Shown: piece by piece, positions 50,540 through 59,123 of the stretch | Position numbering within the stretch: the stretch's first letter is position 1 | How the letters are laid out: the number at the start of each line of letters is the position of its first letter | Assembly (NCBI RefSeq): GCF_001718835.1 | Contig: NZ_CP013443.1 | Location: 2,046,001-2,110,000, forward strand | DNA from: Burkholderia cepacia | Lineage (GTDB): Bacteria > Pseudomonadota > Gammaproteobacteria > Burkholderiales > Burkholderiaceae | Direction of reading: 5' to 3' | DNA length: 64,000 nt | The notes under the pieces: model-generated | Told to the model about the DNA's origin: nothing | Database searches by the model: none | Seen by the model: the letters and a program-made list of their open reading frames with translations, nothing else | Position numbers and translations under genes: made by a program

Positions 50540-52336
50540 ATGCCTTTGCCTACCCCCCCCAGCAAGCTCGGCAGCCTGCTGCCGCCCGACGAATACAAGG
50601 TAAAAGCGCGGCCCGCGAAAGCCGCGAAGAAATCCGCCGAAGGGGACGCATCCACAGCCGGTGACTACGGTCCGGCGAGCGTGGCCCAACCGATGACGCA
50701 AGCCGCCAACACCGCCGCACAACTGCGTGCGGTCGCGTCGGCGCCTGAAGCCGCGAGCGCACCCGCACGCGGTCGCAAGACCAAACAGACGGCCGCACTG
50801 TTGCAGCCCGTGCCGGCGCCCGCGGAGCCCGCCGCGCCACTCGCGCGCGCAGAGAAGCCCGCCGCCGCAAAACCGGTCGCGGCCGCCGCGAGCGAGGCCG
50901 GCGCGGCAACCAGGTCGCGCAGCCGCAAGCCCGCCGAAGCCGAACAGCAGAAACTGTTCGTGCTCGACACCAACGTGCTGATGCACGACCCGAGCAGCCT
51001 CTTCCGCTTCGAGGAACACGACGTCTATCTGCCGATGATGACGCTCGAGGAACTCGACAACCACAAGAAGGGGATGTCCGAAGTCGCGCGCAACGCACGC
51101 CAGGTCAGCCGCACGCTCGACGCGCTGGTCGCCGATGCGGGCCCGATCACGGCCGGCATTCCGCTGTCGCGCCTCGGCAGCCGGGAGGCGGTCGGCCGCC
51201 TGTACTTCCAGACGAAGCTCACCGACATCGCACCCGTCGAAGGCCTGCCCGAAGGCAAGGCCGACAACCAGATCCTCGGCGTCGTGCGCGCGCTGCAGCG
51301 CGACCGGCCGGACCGCCAGGTCGTGCTGGTGTCGAAAGACATCAACATGCGGATCAAGGCGCATGCGCTCGGCCTGCCCGCTGAAGACTACTTCAACGAC
51401 CAGGTGCTCGAGGATTCGGATCTCCTGTACAACGGCGTGCGTGAGCTGCCGCAGGATTTCTGGACCAAGCACGCGAAGGGCATGGAAAGCTGGCAGGACA
51501 CGAAGACGGGCACCACGTACTACCGCGTGACGGGCCCGCTCGTCGCGTCGATGCTCGTCAACGAGTTCGTCTATCTCGAGCCGCAGAACGGCGAGCCGAC
51601 GTTCCATGCGATCGTCCGCGAACTCAACGGCAAGACGGCGCTGCTGCAGACGCTGCGCGACTACAGCCACCACAAGAACAACGTGTGGGGCATCACCGCG
51701 CGCAACCGCGAGCAGAATTTCGCGCTGAACCTGCTGATGAACCCGGAGATCGACTTCGTCACGCTGCTCGGCCAGGCCGGTACCGGCAAGACGCTCGTCG
51801 CGCTCGCGGCCGGCCTTGCGCAGGTGCTCGACGACAAGCGCTACAACGAGATCATCGTGACGCGCGCGACCGTGCCCGTCGGCGAGGACATCGGCTTCCT
51901 GCCCGGCACCGAGGAAGAGAAGATGCAGCCGTGGATGGGTGCATTCGACGACAACCTCGAAGTGCTGCAGAAGACCGACGACGCCGCCGGCGAATGGGGG
52001 CGTGCCGCGACGCAGGAACTGATCCGTTCGCGGCTGAAGGTGAAGAGCATGAACTTCATGCGCGGCCGCACGTTCGTCGACAAGTACCTGATCATCGACG
52101 AGGCGCAGAACCTGACGCCGAAGCAGATGAAGACGCTCGTCACGCGCGCGGGCCCGGGCACGAAGATCGTCTGCCTCGGCAACATCGCGCAGATCGACAC
52201 GCCTTACCTGACCGAAGGCAGTTCGGGGCTCACGTACGTCGTCGACCGCTTCAAGGGCTGGGGCCACAGCGGCCACGTGACGCTCGCGCGCGGCGAACGC
52301 TCGCGACTCGCCGACTACGCGTCGGACATCCTGTAA
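50540..52336 (+). CDS. PhoH family ATPase with PIN domain (PhoH2-like)
   Basis: About 598 residues. The first 140 are Ala/Pro/Lys-rich and without fold (AAAKPVAAAASEAG). A PIN nuclease domain covers about residues 138-270 (KLFVLDTNVLMHDPSSLFRF; acidic Asp/Glu residues present). Last comes a PhoH P-loop ATPase/helicase domain with Walker A GQAGTGKTLVAL at about 412 and DEAQNLTPKQMK as Walker B. PIN-PhoH fusions act as RNA unwinding/cleaving enzymes in other bacteria. The start at 50540 has GAGGGACACC before it; an upstream ATG (50489) is less likely. The link to phosphate is only by family name. Confidence 0.9.
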   Translation: MPLPTPPSKLGSLLPPDEYKVKARPAKAAKKSAEGDASTAGDYGPASVAQPMTQAANTAAQLRAVASAPEAASAPARGRKTKQTAALLQPVPAPAEPAAPLARAEKPAAAKPVAAAASEAGAATRSRSRKPAEAEQQKLFVLDTNVLMHDPSSLFRFEEHDVYLPMMTLEELDNHKKGMSEVARNARQVSRTLDALVADAGPITAGIPLSRLGSREAVGRLYFQTKLTDIAPVEGLPEGKADNQILGVVRALQRDRPDRQVVLVSKDINMRIKAHALGLPAEDYFNDQVLEDSDLLYNGVRELPQDFWTKHAKGMESWQDTKTGTTYYRVTGPLVASMLVNEFVYLEPQNGEPTFHAIVRELNGKTALLQTLRDYSHHKNNVWGITARNREQNFALNLLMNPEIDFVTLLGQAGTGKTLVALAAGLAQVLDDKRYNEIIVTRATVPVGEDIGFLPGTEEEKMQPWMGAFDDNLEVLQKTDDAAGEWGRAATQELIRSRLKVKSMNFMRGRTFVDKYLIIDEAQNLTPKQMKTLVTRAGPGTKIVCLGNIAQIDTPYLTEGSSGLTYVVDRFKGWGHSGHVTLARGERSRLADYASDIL

Positions 52337-52376
52337 CGCAGCCTGCCGGCCGATTCAGGCCGGTTCGCGAAAGCAC

Positions 52377-52406
52377 ACGGCGCTCCCGAAACGGAGCGCC
52401 GTTTTT
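52377..52406 (+). terminator. Intrinsic terminator of the phoH gene
   Basis: ACGGCGCTCC and GGAGCGCCGT form a perfect 10-bp stem around CGAAAC, followed by TTTTATTTTTG. Confidence 0.93.
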
Positions 52407-52577
52407 ATTTTTGGGGTCGAAGTCAGTGCTTGACCGTGTCACGCAACCACGATGCATTACGCGCGAAACTTCAAGTAAATTCTCAGGAATGGTTGCCTAA
52501 GCCCGGACTGAACGTCTACCATCGGGTCTGTCTGTTGTCATACGATTCGCGAGCGTCCCGCGCTCGCCCGCCTTGCC

Positions 52578-53639
52578 ATGCTTCGAATCTGGGTTCCCGT
52601 TGCTGTCGTTTCACTGCTTGCGGCCTGCTCCAGCGTGCCGCCGCAGTCGGCATCGCGCCCCGCATCGGGCATGAAGATCACGACGCCGCGCGCATTCCCT
52701 GCCCCCGCCAATTTCCCGAAGTTCGTCGATCACAGCGTCGGCCAGGAAGAAATTTCGATCCAGGCGATGAGCCTCGTCGGCGTCCCGTATCGCTGGGGCG
52801 GCAACACGCCGACGAGCGGCTTCGACTGCAGCGGGCTCGTGCGCTACGTGATCGGCCGCGCAGCCGACGTGAACCTGCCGCGCACGACCGCCGACATGAG
52901 CGGCCGCGGCGTGTCGGTCGAGCCCGACCAGATCGCGCCGGGCGACCTGATCTTCTTCAATACGACCGGACGGCCGCATTCGCACGTCGGCATCTACGTC
53001 GGCAAGCTGCGCTTCGTCAACGCGCCGTCGACGGGCGGCACCGTGCGGCTCGACTACCTGACGAACCCGTACTGGGCCAAGCGATTCGACGGCATTCGCC
53101 GCGTCGCGCCGCCGAAGTCGCAACCGACGCCGTTCGATGCGCCGACTTATGAAGCGCGGCGCGACGACGTGCCGCGTGTGCAGCCGGCGGCGCCCGCGCC
53201 TGTCGTAACGGCAGCAGCGCCGCGGCAGCCCGCTTTTGCGGCTGCGCAGCCGGGCGTGTCACCGGCGCCGGCGCCGATCGTGCCTGTCGCAACAGCCGCG
53301 TCGGCGGCTCCTGCCGATGCGTACGAACCGCCGCCGCCGCGCATGGCCGTGGCCCGGCAACAGGCAGCATCCGTGGGCGGCGGCGCCGCCCAGACGGCAA
53401 ACGCGGCGCCGGTCGGCGCACCGGAAGTCGGCACGCCGATTCCGACGACGGCACTGACGGCCGCCCAGGCTGCCGCCTTCGATGCGGAGCCGCCGCCCGC
53501 CGCCGCGCCCCGTCAAGCGCGCGCCGCCGAGTCCGACGCCGTGCAGGTGCTGCGCGCGTCGACGCGATCCGCGCCCGTCAGCGCGCGCACCGGCACGGCC
53601 GATGATCCGATTGCACGGTTCGCCAACGGAAATGATTGA
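52578..53639 (+). CDS. NlpC/P60 family lipoprotein peptidase
   Basis: 353 residues. A lipoprotein signal peptide ends in the lipobox LAAC (about residue 16). An NlpC/P60 domain follows at about 55-180, with the catalytic cysteine in TSGFDCSGLVRYV and the histidine in RPHSHVGIYVG. A long Ala/Pro-rich tail (about 190-353) completes the protein. Members are gamma-D-glutamyl-diaminopimelate endopeptidases acting on peptidoglycan. The tail is low complexity. In the 240 bases before the gene a possible TTGACC (52431) can be seen, but no clear -10. Confidence 0.93.
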   Translation: MLRIWVPVAVVSLLAACSSVPPQSASRPASGMKITTPRAFPAPANFPKFVDHSVGQEEISIQAMSLVGVPYRWGGNTPTSGFDCSGLVRYVIGRAADVNLPRTTADMSGRGVSVEPDQIAPGDLIFFNTTGRPHSHVGIYVGKLRFVNAPSTGGTVRLDYLTNPYWAKRFDGIRRVAPPKSQPTPFDAPTYEARRDDVPRVQPAAPAPVVTAAAPRQPAFAAAQPGVSPAPAPIVPVATAASAAPADAYEPPPPRMAVARQQAASVGGGAAQTANAAPVGAPEVGTPIPTTALTAAQAAAFDAEPPPAAAPRQARAAESDAVQVLRASTRSAPVSARTGTADDPIARFANGND

Positions 53640-53810
53640 TTCGCGTGGCGTTGGCGCCGCGCTGCGTTCTCATTGCGGGCAAGCTCCGCCCGATTGCGCT
53701 CCGCACTTGCGGAGATAGGCACATCGAACGGCAGCATACGGTCGTCATAGCCCGACTCGGCACCCCGTCCTCTTCCCGCACACTCGGCATTCCAGCCCGC
53801 CCGACATCGG
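53640..53810. other. Non-coding remnant between the NlpC gene and the intron 3' end
   Basis: 171 bases with no convincing gene. Contains two perfect hairpins, CTCCGC-ACTT-GCGGAG at 53700-53715 and GGGC/GCCC-type pairing around 53678-53695, and the palindrome CCCGA-CA-TCGGG at 53800-53811 that abuts the group II intron end. The hairpins could be the downstream flank of a terminator or an old mobile-element scar. Confidence 0.4.
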
Positions 53811-55271
53811 GTCGGGTGAGGAGTTACCCCCTCAGCCCGCCCACACCACCGTACGTGCGGCTCCGCATACGACGGTTCAGTTGATACGCTGAAGGCGATC
53901 CACAGTAGCGCGGATCGAGATCAGTCCCCGCACCTCGAAGTAGGCATTGGGTAATGCTTGCTTCAGGTGGTGGGACCCGGCATTCCACCAGGGTCCACGC
54001 CCGTTGACGCTGGATTTCCAAGCCCGGTCTGGGCGCAGGCCCAGCTCAAGCATTCGACGCTCCCGCGTGCGTGGCCGCTTCCACTGCCGCCAGAGCAGAC
54101 AGCGTAAGCGTCGACGCAGCCATCCGTCCAAGTCTTCCATCCGCCGTCGCTGGTCGTTCAAGCGGAAGTAAGTAGCCCAGCCGCGCAGCAGCGGGTTGAG
54201 CGCTTGGATTGTCTGTGCCAGGGACCACCCGCGTCCCTGACGCAGCAGCGCACGCACCTGATCAACCAATCGCTTGATGCTCTCGGGTGCGACGCGGATG
54301 TGCGCCTGGCCCTGCCGTACCGCGACCCGGTAACCCAGGAACTTGCGGGTACTTGGCGGGGCCACCGCGCTCTTGGCCTCGTTCACGCGCAGCTTCAAGG
54401 CCCTCTCGAGATAGGCCCTGATGCTCGCCATGACCCGGTGTCCCGCCGTTTTGCTGCCGACGTAGATGTTGCAATCGTCCGCGTATCGACAGAACGCCAG
54501 ACCTCGGCTCTCCAGTTTCCGATCCAAGTCGCTCAGCAAGATGTTGGACAGCAAGGGCGACAGCGGGCCGCCTTGTGGCGTGCCTTCCGTGCGCTCCTGG
54601 ACCAGCCCTTCGGCCATCATCCCCGCCTCCAGGAAGCGGCGAATTAGCTTCAGCACTGTCCTGTCTTGCACATGCCGCGCAACTCGGGCCATCAACACGT
54701 CGTGGTTGACCCGATCGAAGAACTTCTCCAAGTCGATGTCCACCACCCAATGTTGACCGCCTTGCACGTACTCTTGCGCTTGACGTACCGCATCCAGCGC
54801 TCCCTTGCTCGGCCGGAAACCGAAACTGCTCGCCGAGAACGTTGGCTCGAAGATCGGTTGCAGCACTTGATGTATTGCCTGCTGGATGAGCCGATCTACC
54901 ACGGTCGGCACCCCGAGCGTACGCACCCCACCCGTCGGCTTGGGAATGTCCACTCGGCGCACGGCTCGCGGAATATACCTCCCGTCCAGCAACGCTTGCC
55001 TCACACTCGGCCAGTGCATCTTGAGCCAGTCGCCCAGGTCCTCCGTGCTCAGGCCATCTACCCCAGCCGAGCCTTTGTTCCTCAGCACTCGCCGATACGC
55101 CAGCCGCATGTTCGCGCGATCCACGACTCGCGCCATCAGCGAGTCGTCCTCCGATTTCGTTCGCCCGTCTGTCGCCGCGCCCGTCTCCGCACCCCGAACA
55201 CTATCCTGCGGCTTCCGGCCGCCCCTCGTGTCCGTGGCCCCTGTTTAGCAGGTGCGCCCTGCCGGGCGCAC
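53811..55271 (-). mobile_element. Group II intron, apparently 5'-deleted (domains I-III mostly missing)
   Basis: On the minus strand the element begins GTGCGCCC, the typical group II 5' end, exactly after the terminator T tract of pit (TTTTTGTTTG). It ends with a recognisable domain V (GAACCGTCGTATGCGG then GAGCCGCACGTACGGT, 53834-53878 region) and a domain VI whose 3' end reads CTCACCCGAC. Between the 5' end and the maturase start there are only about 135 nucleotides, against the 400-600 needed for domains I-III. The insertion site (just after an intrinsic terminator) and the maturase lacking an endonuclease domain are traits of the group IIC class. Total about 1.46 kb. Ends are good to a few bases. 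Confidence 0.8.
53877..55136 (-). CDS. ltrA: Group II intron-encoded reverse transcriptase/maturase
   Basis: 419 residues. The RT fingers/palm include VDIDLEKFFDRVNHDVL (catalytic Asp near 133), GTPQGGPLSPLL (185-196) and the YADD box in FCRYADDCNIYV (218-221). The maturase X region covers about 290-370 (LNPLLRGWATYFR). There is no HNH endonuclease domain; the protein ends soon after domain X (EVRGLISIRATVDRL). All RT motifs are intact, so the protein looks functional even though its intron RNA seems deleted. Codon use is less GC-biased than in neighbouring genes. Confidence 0.95.
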   Translation of the reverse strand: MARVVDRANMRLAYRRVLRNKGSAGVDGLSTEDLGDWLKMHWPSVRQALLDGRYIPRAVRRVDIPKPTGGVRTLGVPTVVDRLIQQAIHQVLQPIFEPTFSASSFGFRPSKGALDAVRQAQEYVQGGQHWVVDIDLEKFFDRVNHDVLMARVARHVQDRTVLKLIRRFLEAGMMAEGLVQERTEGTPQGGPLSPLLSNILLSDLDRKLESRGLAFCRYADDCNIYVGSKTAGHRVMASIRAYLERALKLRVNEAKSAVAPPSTRKFLGYRVAVRQGQAHIRVAPESIKRLVDQVRALLRQGRGWSLAQTIQALNPLLRGWATYFRLNDQRRRMEDLDGWLRRRLRCLLWRQWKRPRTRERRMLELGLRPDRAWKSSVNGRGPWWNAGSHHLKQALPNAYFEVRGLISIRATVDRLQRIN

Positions 55272-55311
55272 CAAACAAAAAGCGCCGCAGCCTGTCGGCA
55301 TGCGGCGCTTT
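55272..55311 (-). terminator. Intrinsic terminator of the pit operon (intron insertion point)
   Basis: On the minus strand AAAGCGCCGCA and TGCGGCGCTTT form a long stem over about 11 bases, followed by TTTTGTTTG. The group II intron starts at the very next bases. Confidence 0.9.
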
Positions 55312-55337
55312 CGACGTGAAGCGTCGTTCGAGTGCGA

Positions 55338-56348
55338 TCAGAAGATCTGGTGGCCGAGCCACCATCCACCGGCCGCGAACAGCGCGGCCGCCGGCAGCGT
55401 GAGCACCCACGCCCACACGATGTTGCCGGCCACCCCCCAACGCACGGCCGACAGCTTCTGCGTCGCGCCGACGCCGACGATCGCGCCGGTGATCGTATGC
55501 GTGGTCGACACCGGGATGCCGAGGAACGACGCGAGGAACAGCGTCATCGCGCCACCGGTTTCCGCGCAGAAACCGCCGACCGGCTTGAGCTTCGTGATCT
55601 TCTGGCCCATCGTGCGCACGATGCGCCAGCCACCGAACAGCGTGCCGAGGCCCATCGACAGGTAGCACGCGCCGATCACCCATGCGGGCGGCGCATCGGC
55701 GGTCGCCGACGCGTAGCCCGACGCGATCAGCAGCATCCAGATGATGCCGATCGTCTTCTGCGCGTCGTTGCCGCCGTGGCCGAGGCTGTAGAGCCCGGCC
55801 GACAGCAGCTGCAGCCGGCGGAAGCGCCGGTCGACCTTGCTGGGCGCGGTACGGAAATACAGCCACGACACGCCGAGCATGAACAGCGAACCGAGGATGA
55901 AGCCGAGCAGCGGCGAAATGAAGATGAACGCGATGGTCTTCAGCAACCCGTCGATGTTCAGCGACGCCCAGCCCGACTTGGCGAGCGCCGCGCCGACGAG
56001 GCCGCCGATCAGCGCATGCGACGAGCTCGACGGAATCCCGTAGTACCACGTGATCACGTTCCAGCCGATCGCACCGACCAGCGCACCGAACACGACGTAG
56101 TGGTCAACGATCTCGGGATCGATGGTGCCTTTACCGACGGTCTGCGCGACTTTCAGGTGGAAGATGAAATACGCGATGACGTTGAACGCCGCCGCGAACA
56201 CCACGGCTTGCTGGGGCTTCAACACCCCGGTGGACACGACGGTGGCGATCGAGTTCGCCGCGTCGTGAAAGCCGTTCATGAAGTCGAATACGAGCGCGAC
56301 GAGCACCAGCGTCGCGACCATCCAGAGGGCGAGTTGTATCGAATGCAT
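55338..56348 (-). CDS. pit: Low-affinity inorganic phosphate transporter, Pit family
   Basis: A 336-residue membrane protein with about ten hydrophobic helices. The PHO4/Pit signatures are present twice, in FDFMNGFHDAANSIATVVST near the start and YSLGHGGNDAQKTIGIIWML in the second half. The family exchanges protons with metal-phosphate complexes. It lies 10 bases after the DUF47 gene, its usual partner. A strong terminator follows, behind which a group II intron has inserted. Confidence 0.95.
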   Translation of the reverse strand: MHSIQLALWMVATLVLVALVFDFMNGFHDAANSIATVVSTGVLKPQQAVVFAAAFNVIAYFIFHLKVAQTVGKGTIDPEIVDHYVVFGALVGAIGWNVITWYYGIPSSSSHALIGGLVGAALAKSGWASLNIDGLLKTIAFIFISPLLGFILGSLFMLGVSWLYFRTAPSKVDRRFRRLQLLSAGLYSLGHGGNDAQKTIGIIWMLLIASGYASATADAPPAWVIGACYLSMGLGTLFGGWRIVRTMGQKITKLKPVGGFCAETGGAMTLFLASFLGIPVSTTHTITGAIVGVGATQKLSAVRWGVAGNIVWAWVLTLPAAALFAAGGWWLGHQIF

Positions 56349-56358
56349 CGTGGTCCGC

Positions 56359-56985
56359 TCAGGCGTTTTCCAGCACGATGCCTTCGATGATGTTCGCGAC
56401 GTCCTCGCACTTGTCGGTGATCTCTTCGAGCAGCTCGTAGATCGCCTTCAGCTTGATGAGCGTCTTCACGTCGTCTTCCTCGCGGAACAGCTTCGACATC
56501 GCCGCGCGCAGCACGCGATCGGCCTCCGATTCCCAGCGGTCGATCTCCTCGCATTGCTTGAGGATCTGCGCGGACTGCTTCATGTCGGACAGCAACCCGA
56601 CCGCCTGCTGCACGTGCTGCGCCGACTGCGTGACGATGTGCGCGAGCTGGCTCGCCTCGGACGTGACGGACCGCACGTCGTACAGCGACACGGCGGTCGC
56701 GACGTCTTCCATCAGGTCGAGGATGTCGTCCATCGTCGTGATCAGCTTGTGGATCTCGTCGCGATCGAGCGGCGTGATGAAAGTCTTGTGCAGCAGATCG
56801 ATCGCCTCGTGCGTGAGCTTGTCAGCGGCCTTCTCGGCGGTTTGCACGTTTTGCTTGTGAATCTCGGCGTCGGCGAGATTGTCGATCAGCAGTTCGAGCT
56901 CGCGGCCACCGGAAACGATGTGCTTCGCGTGCGCGTTGAAGAGTTCAAAGAACTTGCCCTCGGTGGGCATGAATCGACCGAACAT
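56359..56985 (-). CDS. DUF47 (PhoU-like) Pit accessory protein
   Basis: A 208-residue all-helical protein (MFGRFMPTEGKFFELFNAHA...) of the DUF47/PhoU-like family. In several bacteria the DUF47 partner of Pit regulates phosphate uptake. It is followed at once by pit, so the two are an operon. A -10-like TACAAT (minus strand, 57032-57037) and a Pho-box-like repeat (57001-57018) lie upstream. Confidence 0.93.
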   Translation of the reverse strand: MFGRFMPTEGKFFELFNAHAKHIVSGGRELELLIDNLADAEIHKQNVQTAEKAADKLTHEAIDLLHKTFITPLDRDEIHKLITTMDDILDLMEDVATAVSLYDVRSVTSEASQLAHIVTQSAQHVQQAVGLLSDMKQSAQILKQCEEIDRWESEADRVLRAAMSKLFREEDDVKTLIKLKAIYELLEEITDKCEDVANIIEGIVLENA

Positions 56986-57000
56986 GGGATTCCTGAGAAA

Positions 57001-57018
57001 TTGTCAAACTACTGTCAC
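57001..57018 (+). promoter_or_regulatory. Pho-box-like direct repeat upstream of the DUF47-pit pair
   Basis: TTGTCAA-ACTA-CTGTCAC: two 7-mers with a 4-base spacer, the geometry of PhoB sites (CTGTCAT twice), with 5/7 and 6/7 matches. It reads on the plus strand, opposite to the operon it precedes, and lies only 16 bases from the start codon, so its function is doubtful. Confidence 0.35.
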
Positions 57019-57124
57019 GAAAACGGGCGACATTGTACCGTTTCCCGTCCGGCGCGCACATGAAGCGTGCGCGCGCACCGAGACGGGATACAACGTTTGG
57101 CGATTTAGGGCTTTACATCCGGCG

Positions 57125-58507
57125 TTACTCGCCGTAGAAGGTCTGCGCCCCTGCAAAGTTGTCGAACTTCGTGTATTGCCCCAGGAACGTGAGCCGAACG
57201 GGGCCGATCGGGCCGTTACGCTGCTTGCCGATGATGATTTCGGCCGTGCCCTTGTCGGGGCTGTCCGGGTTGTAAACCTCGTCACGGTAAATGAACAGGA
57301 TCACGTCCGCATCCTGTTCGATTGCGCCCGATTCGCGCAAATCGGACATCACCGGACGCTTGTTCGGGCGCTGTTCGAGGCCGCGGTTCAGCTGCGACAG
57401 CGCGATCACCGGCACGTCGAGTTCCTTCGCGAGACTCTTCAGCGATCGCGAGATTTCCGAGATTTCGGTCGCGCGGTTCTCGCCCTGCGACGAACCCGAC
57501 ATCAGCTGCAGGTAGTCGACGATGATCAGGCCGAGCTTGCCGCACTGGCGCGCCAGACGCCGCGCGCGCGAGCGCAATTCCATCGGGTTCAGGCCGCCCG
57601 TCTCGTCGATGAAGAGCTGCGCCTCGCTCATCTTCTGCACCGCGTGCGTCAGCTTCGGCCAATCCTCGTCCGTCAGCCGGCCGGTACGCATCCGGTGCTG
57701 GTCGAGCCGGCCGATCGAGCCGAGCATACGCATCACGAGCTGGGTGCCCGGCATTTCCATCGAGAACACCGCCACCGGCAGCCCGTACTCGACCGCGACG
57801 TATTCGCCGATGTTCATCGAGAAGGCCGTCTTGCCCATCGACGGCCGCCCCGCGACGATGATCAGTTCGCCACCGTGCATCCCGGACGTCATCCGGTCGA
57901 GGTCGACGAAGCCCGTCGGCGTGCCCGTGACGTCGCTCGGATTCGCGGTGTGGTACAGCGTATCGATGCGCTCGACGACCTGCGTGAGCAGCGGCCCGAT
58001 CTCGAGGAAGCCCTGGTTGCCGCGCGCCCCCTCTTCGGCGATCGAGAACACTTTCGACTCGGCCTCGTCGAGCAGCTGGCGGACTTCCTTGCCCTGCGGG
58101 TTGAATGCGTCGGCGGAGATTTCGTCGGCAACCGACACGAGCCGACGCAGCACCGCACGGTCGCGCACGATTTCCGCATAACGGCGGATGTTCGCGGCGC
58201 TCGGCGTGTTCTGCGCGAGCGCGTTCAGGTAAGCGAGCCCGCCGACGTCGTCGGCCTTGCCGGACGTGGTCAGCGCTTCGTACACGGTCACGACGTCGGC
58301 CGGGCGCGTCGACGCGATCAGGCGGCCGATGTGCTCGTAGATGATCCGGTGGTCGTAGCGGTAGAAATCGCCCTGCGACAGGAAGTCGGCAATCCGGTCC
58401 CATGCCGCGTTGTCGAGCAACAGGCCGCCGAGCACCGACTGTTCGGCTTCGACCGAATGCGGCGGGACTTTCAGCGATTCGATTTGGGGATCTTGCGGCG
58501 CGTTCAT
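57125..58507 (-). CDS. dnaB: Replicative DNA helicase DnaB
   Basis: A 460-residue hexameric 5'-3' helicase. The N-terminal helical domain (VPPHSVEAEQSVLGGLLLDN) interacts with primase. The RecA-like domain has Walker A GRPSMGKTAF (about residue 220), Walker B-type LGLIIVDYLQLM and a conserved Arg-finger region (RSLKSLAKELDVPVIALSQL). No intein is present. It lies after rplI on the same strand but behind a terminator, so it is probably transcribed separately. The 139-base space upstream of the DUF47 gene has no gene. Confidence 0.98.
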   Translation of the reverse strand: MNAPQDPQIESLKVPPHSVEAEQSVLGGLLLDNAAWDRIADFLSQGDFYRYDHRIIYEHIGRLIASTRPADVVTVYEALTTSGKADDVGGLAYLNALAQNTPSAANIRRYAEIVRDRAVLRRLVSVADEISADAFNPQGKEVRQLLDEAESKVFSIAEEGARGNQGFLEIGPLLTQVVERIDTLYHTANPSDVTGTPTGFVDLDRMTSGMHGGELIIVAGRPSMGKTAFSMNIGEYVAVEYGLPVAVFSMEMPGTQLVMRMLGSIGRLDQHRMRTGRLTDEDWPKLTHAVQKMSEAQLFIDETGGLNPMELRSRARRLARQCGKLGLIIVDYLQLMSGSSQGENRATEISEISRSLKSLAKELDVPVIALSQLNRGLEQRPNKRPVMSDLRESGAIEQDADVILFIYRDEVYNPDSPDKGTAEIIIGKQRNGPIGPVRLTFLGQYTKFDNFAGAQTFYGE

Positions 58508-58562
58508 GGGTTGGGATTATCGCGAATAGATCGCGGCAGCGCTACCGCTCCGGCGATCGGGC

Positions 58563-58600
58563 AATAAAAAAGGCAGGCCCCGGTTGCCCGGGCGCCTGCC
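58563..58600 (-). terminator. Intrinsic terminator between rplI and dnaB
   Basis: On the minus strand GGCAGGC...GCCTGCC with an inner CCCGGG/CCGGGG part pairs into a long stem, followed by TTTTTTATT. It ends the rpsF-priB-rpsR-rplI transcript. Confidence 0.88.
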
Positions 58601-58643
58601 CTTGTCCGGACGGCGGAAGCCGCCCGGAAAGCTTGCGTAACGC

Positions 58644-59096
58644 TTACGCGTGGTCGCCGATCACGTTGATCGTGACGTCGACGACGACGTCCGTGTGCAG
58701 CGCGACCTGGACGTTGTGCTCGCCGATCATCTTCAGCGGGCCTTCCGGCATGCGAACCTGCAGCTTCTCGACTTCGAAACCTGCCTTCTTCAGCAGTTCC
58801 GCGACGTCGCCGTTCGTGACCGAGCCGAACAGACGGCCGTCAACGCCCGACTTCTGCGTGATTTCGAACGACTGGCCGTTCAGCTTCTCGCCGACTGCCT
58901 GCGATGCTGCCAGCTTTTCAGCGGCGATCTTTTCGAGTTCGGCGCGGCGCACTTCGAATTCGGCGATCGCTTCCTTCGTGGCACGGCGTGCCTTGCGGTT
59001 CGGGATCAGGAAGTTGCGAGCGTAACCGTCCTTGACCTTGACGATGTCGCCGAGGTTGCCCAGATTGGCGACTTTTTCCAACAGAATGATTTGCAT
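58644..59096 (-). CDS. rplI: 50S ribosomal protein L9
   Basis: 150 residues: MQIILLEKVANLGNLGDIVKVKDGYARNFLIP is the typical N-terminal RNA-binding domain, then the long connecting helix (FEVRRAELEKIAAEKLAASQ) and the C-terminal globular domain. Last gene of the ribosomal operon, 27 bases after rpsR. Confidence 0.98.
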   Translation of the reverse strand: MQIILLEKVANLGNLGDIVKVKDGYARNFLIPNRKARRATKEAIAEFEVRRAELEKIAAEKLAASQAVGEKLNGQSFEITQKSGVDGRLFGSVTNGDVAELLKKAGFEVEKLQVRMPEGPLKMIGEHNVQVALHTDVVVDVTINVIGDHA

Positions 59097-59123
59097 TCGA
59101 ATTCTCCTTATGGCGTCGCCGAG

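Noticed and set aside
53513..53790. Short minus-strand open frames beyond the intron end
   Set aside because: No ribosome binding site or recognisable family; they overlap the tail of the NlpC gene and hairpin-rich sequence.
54204..55319. Plus-strand open frames across the intron
   Set aside because: Shadows of the maturase on the opposite strand.
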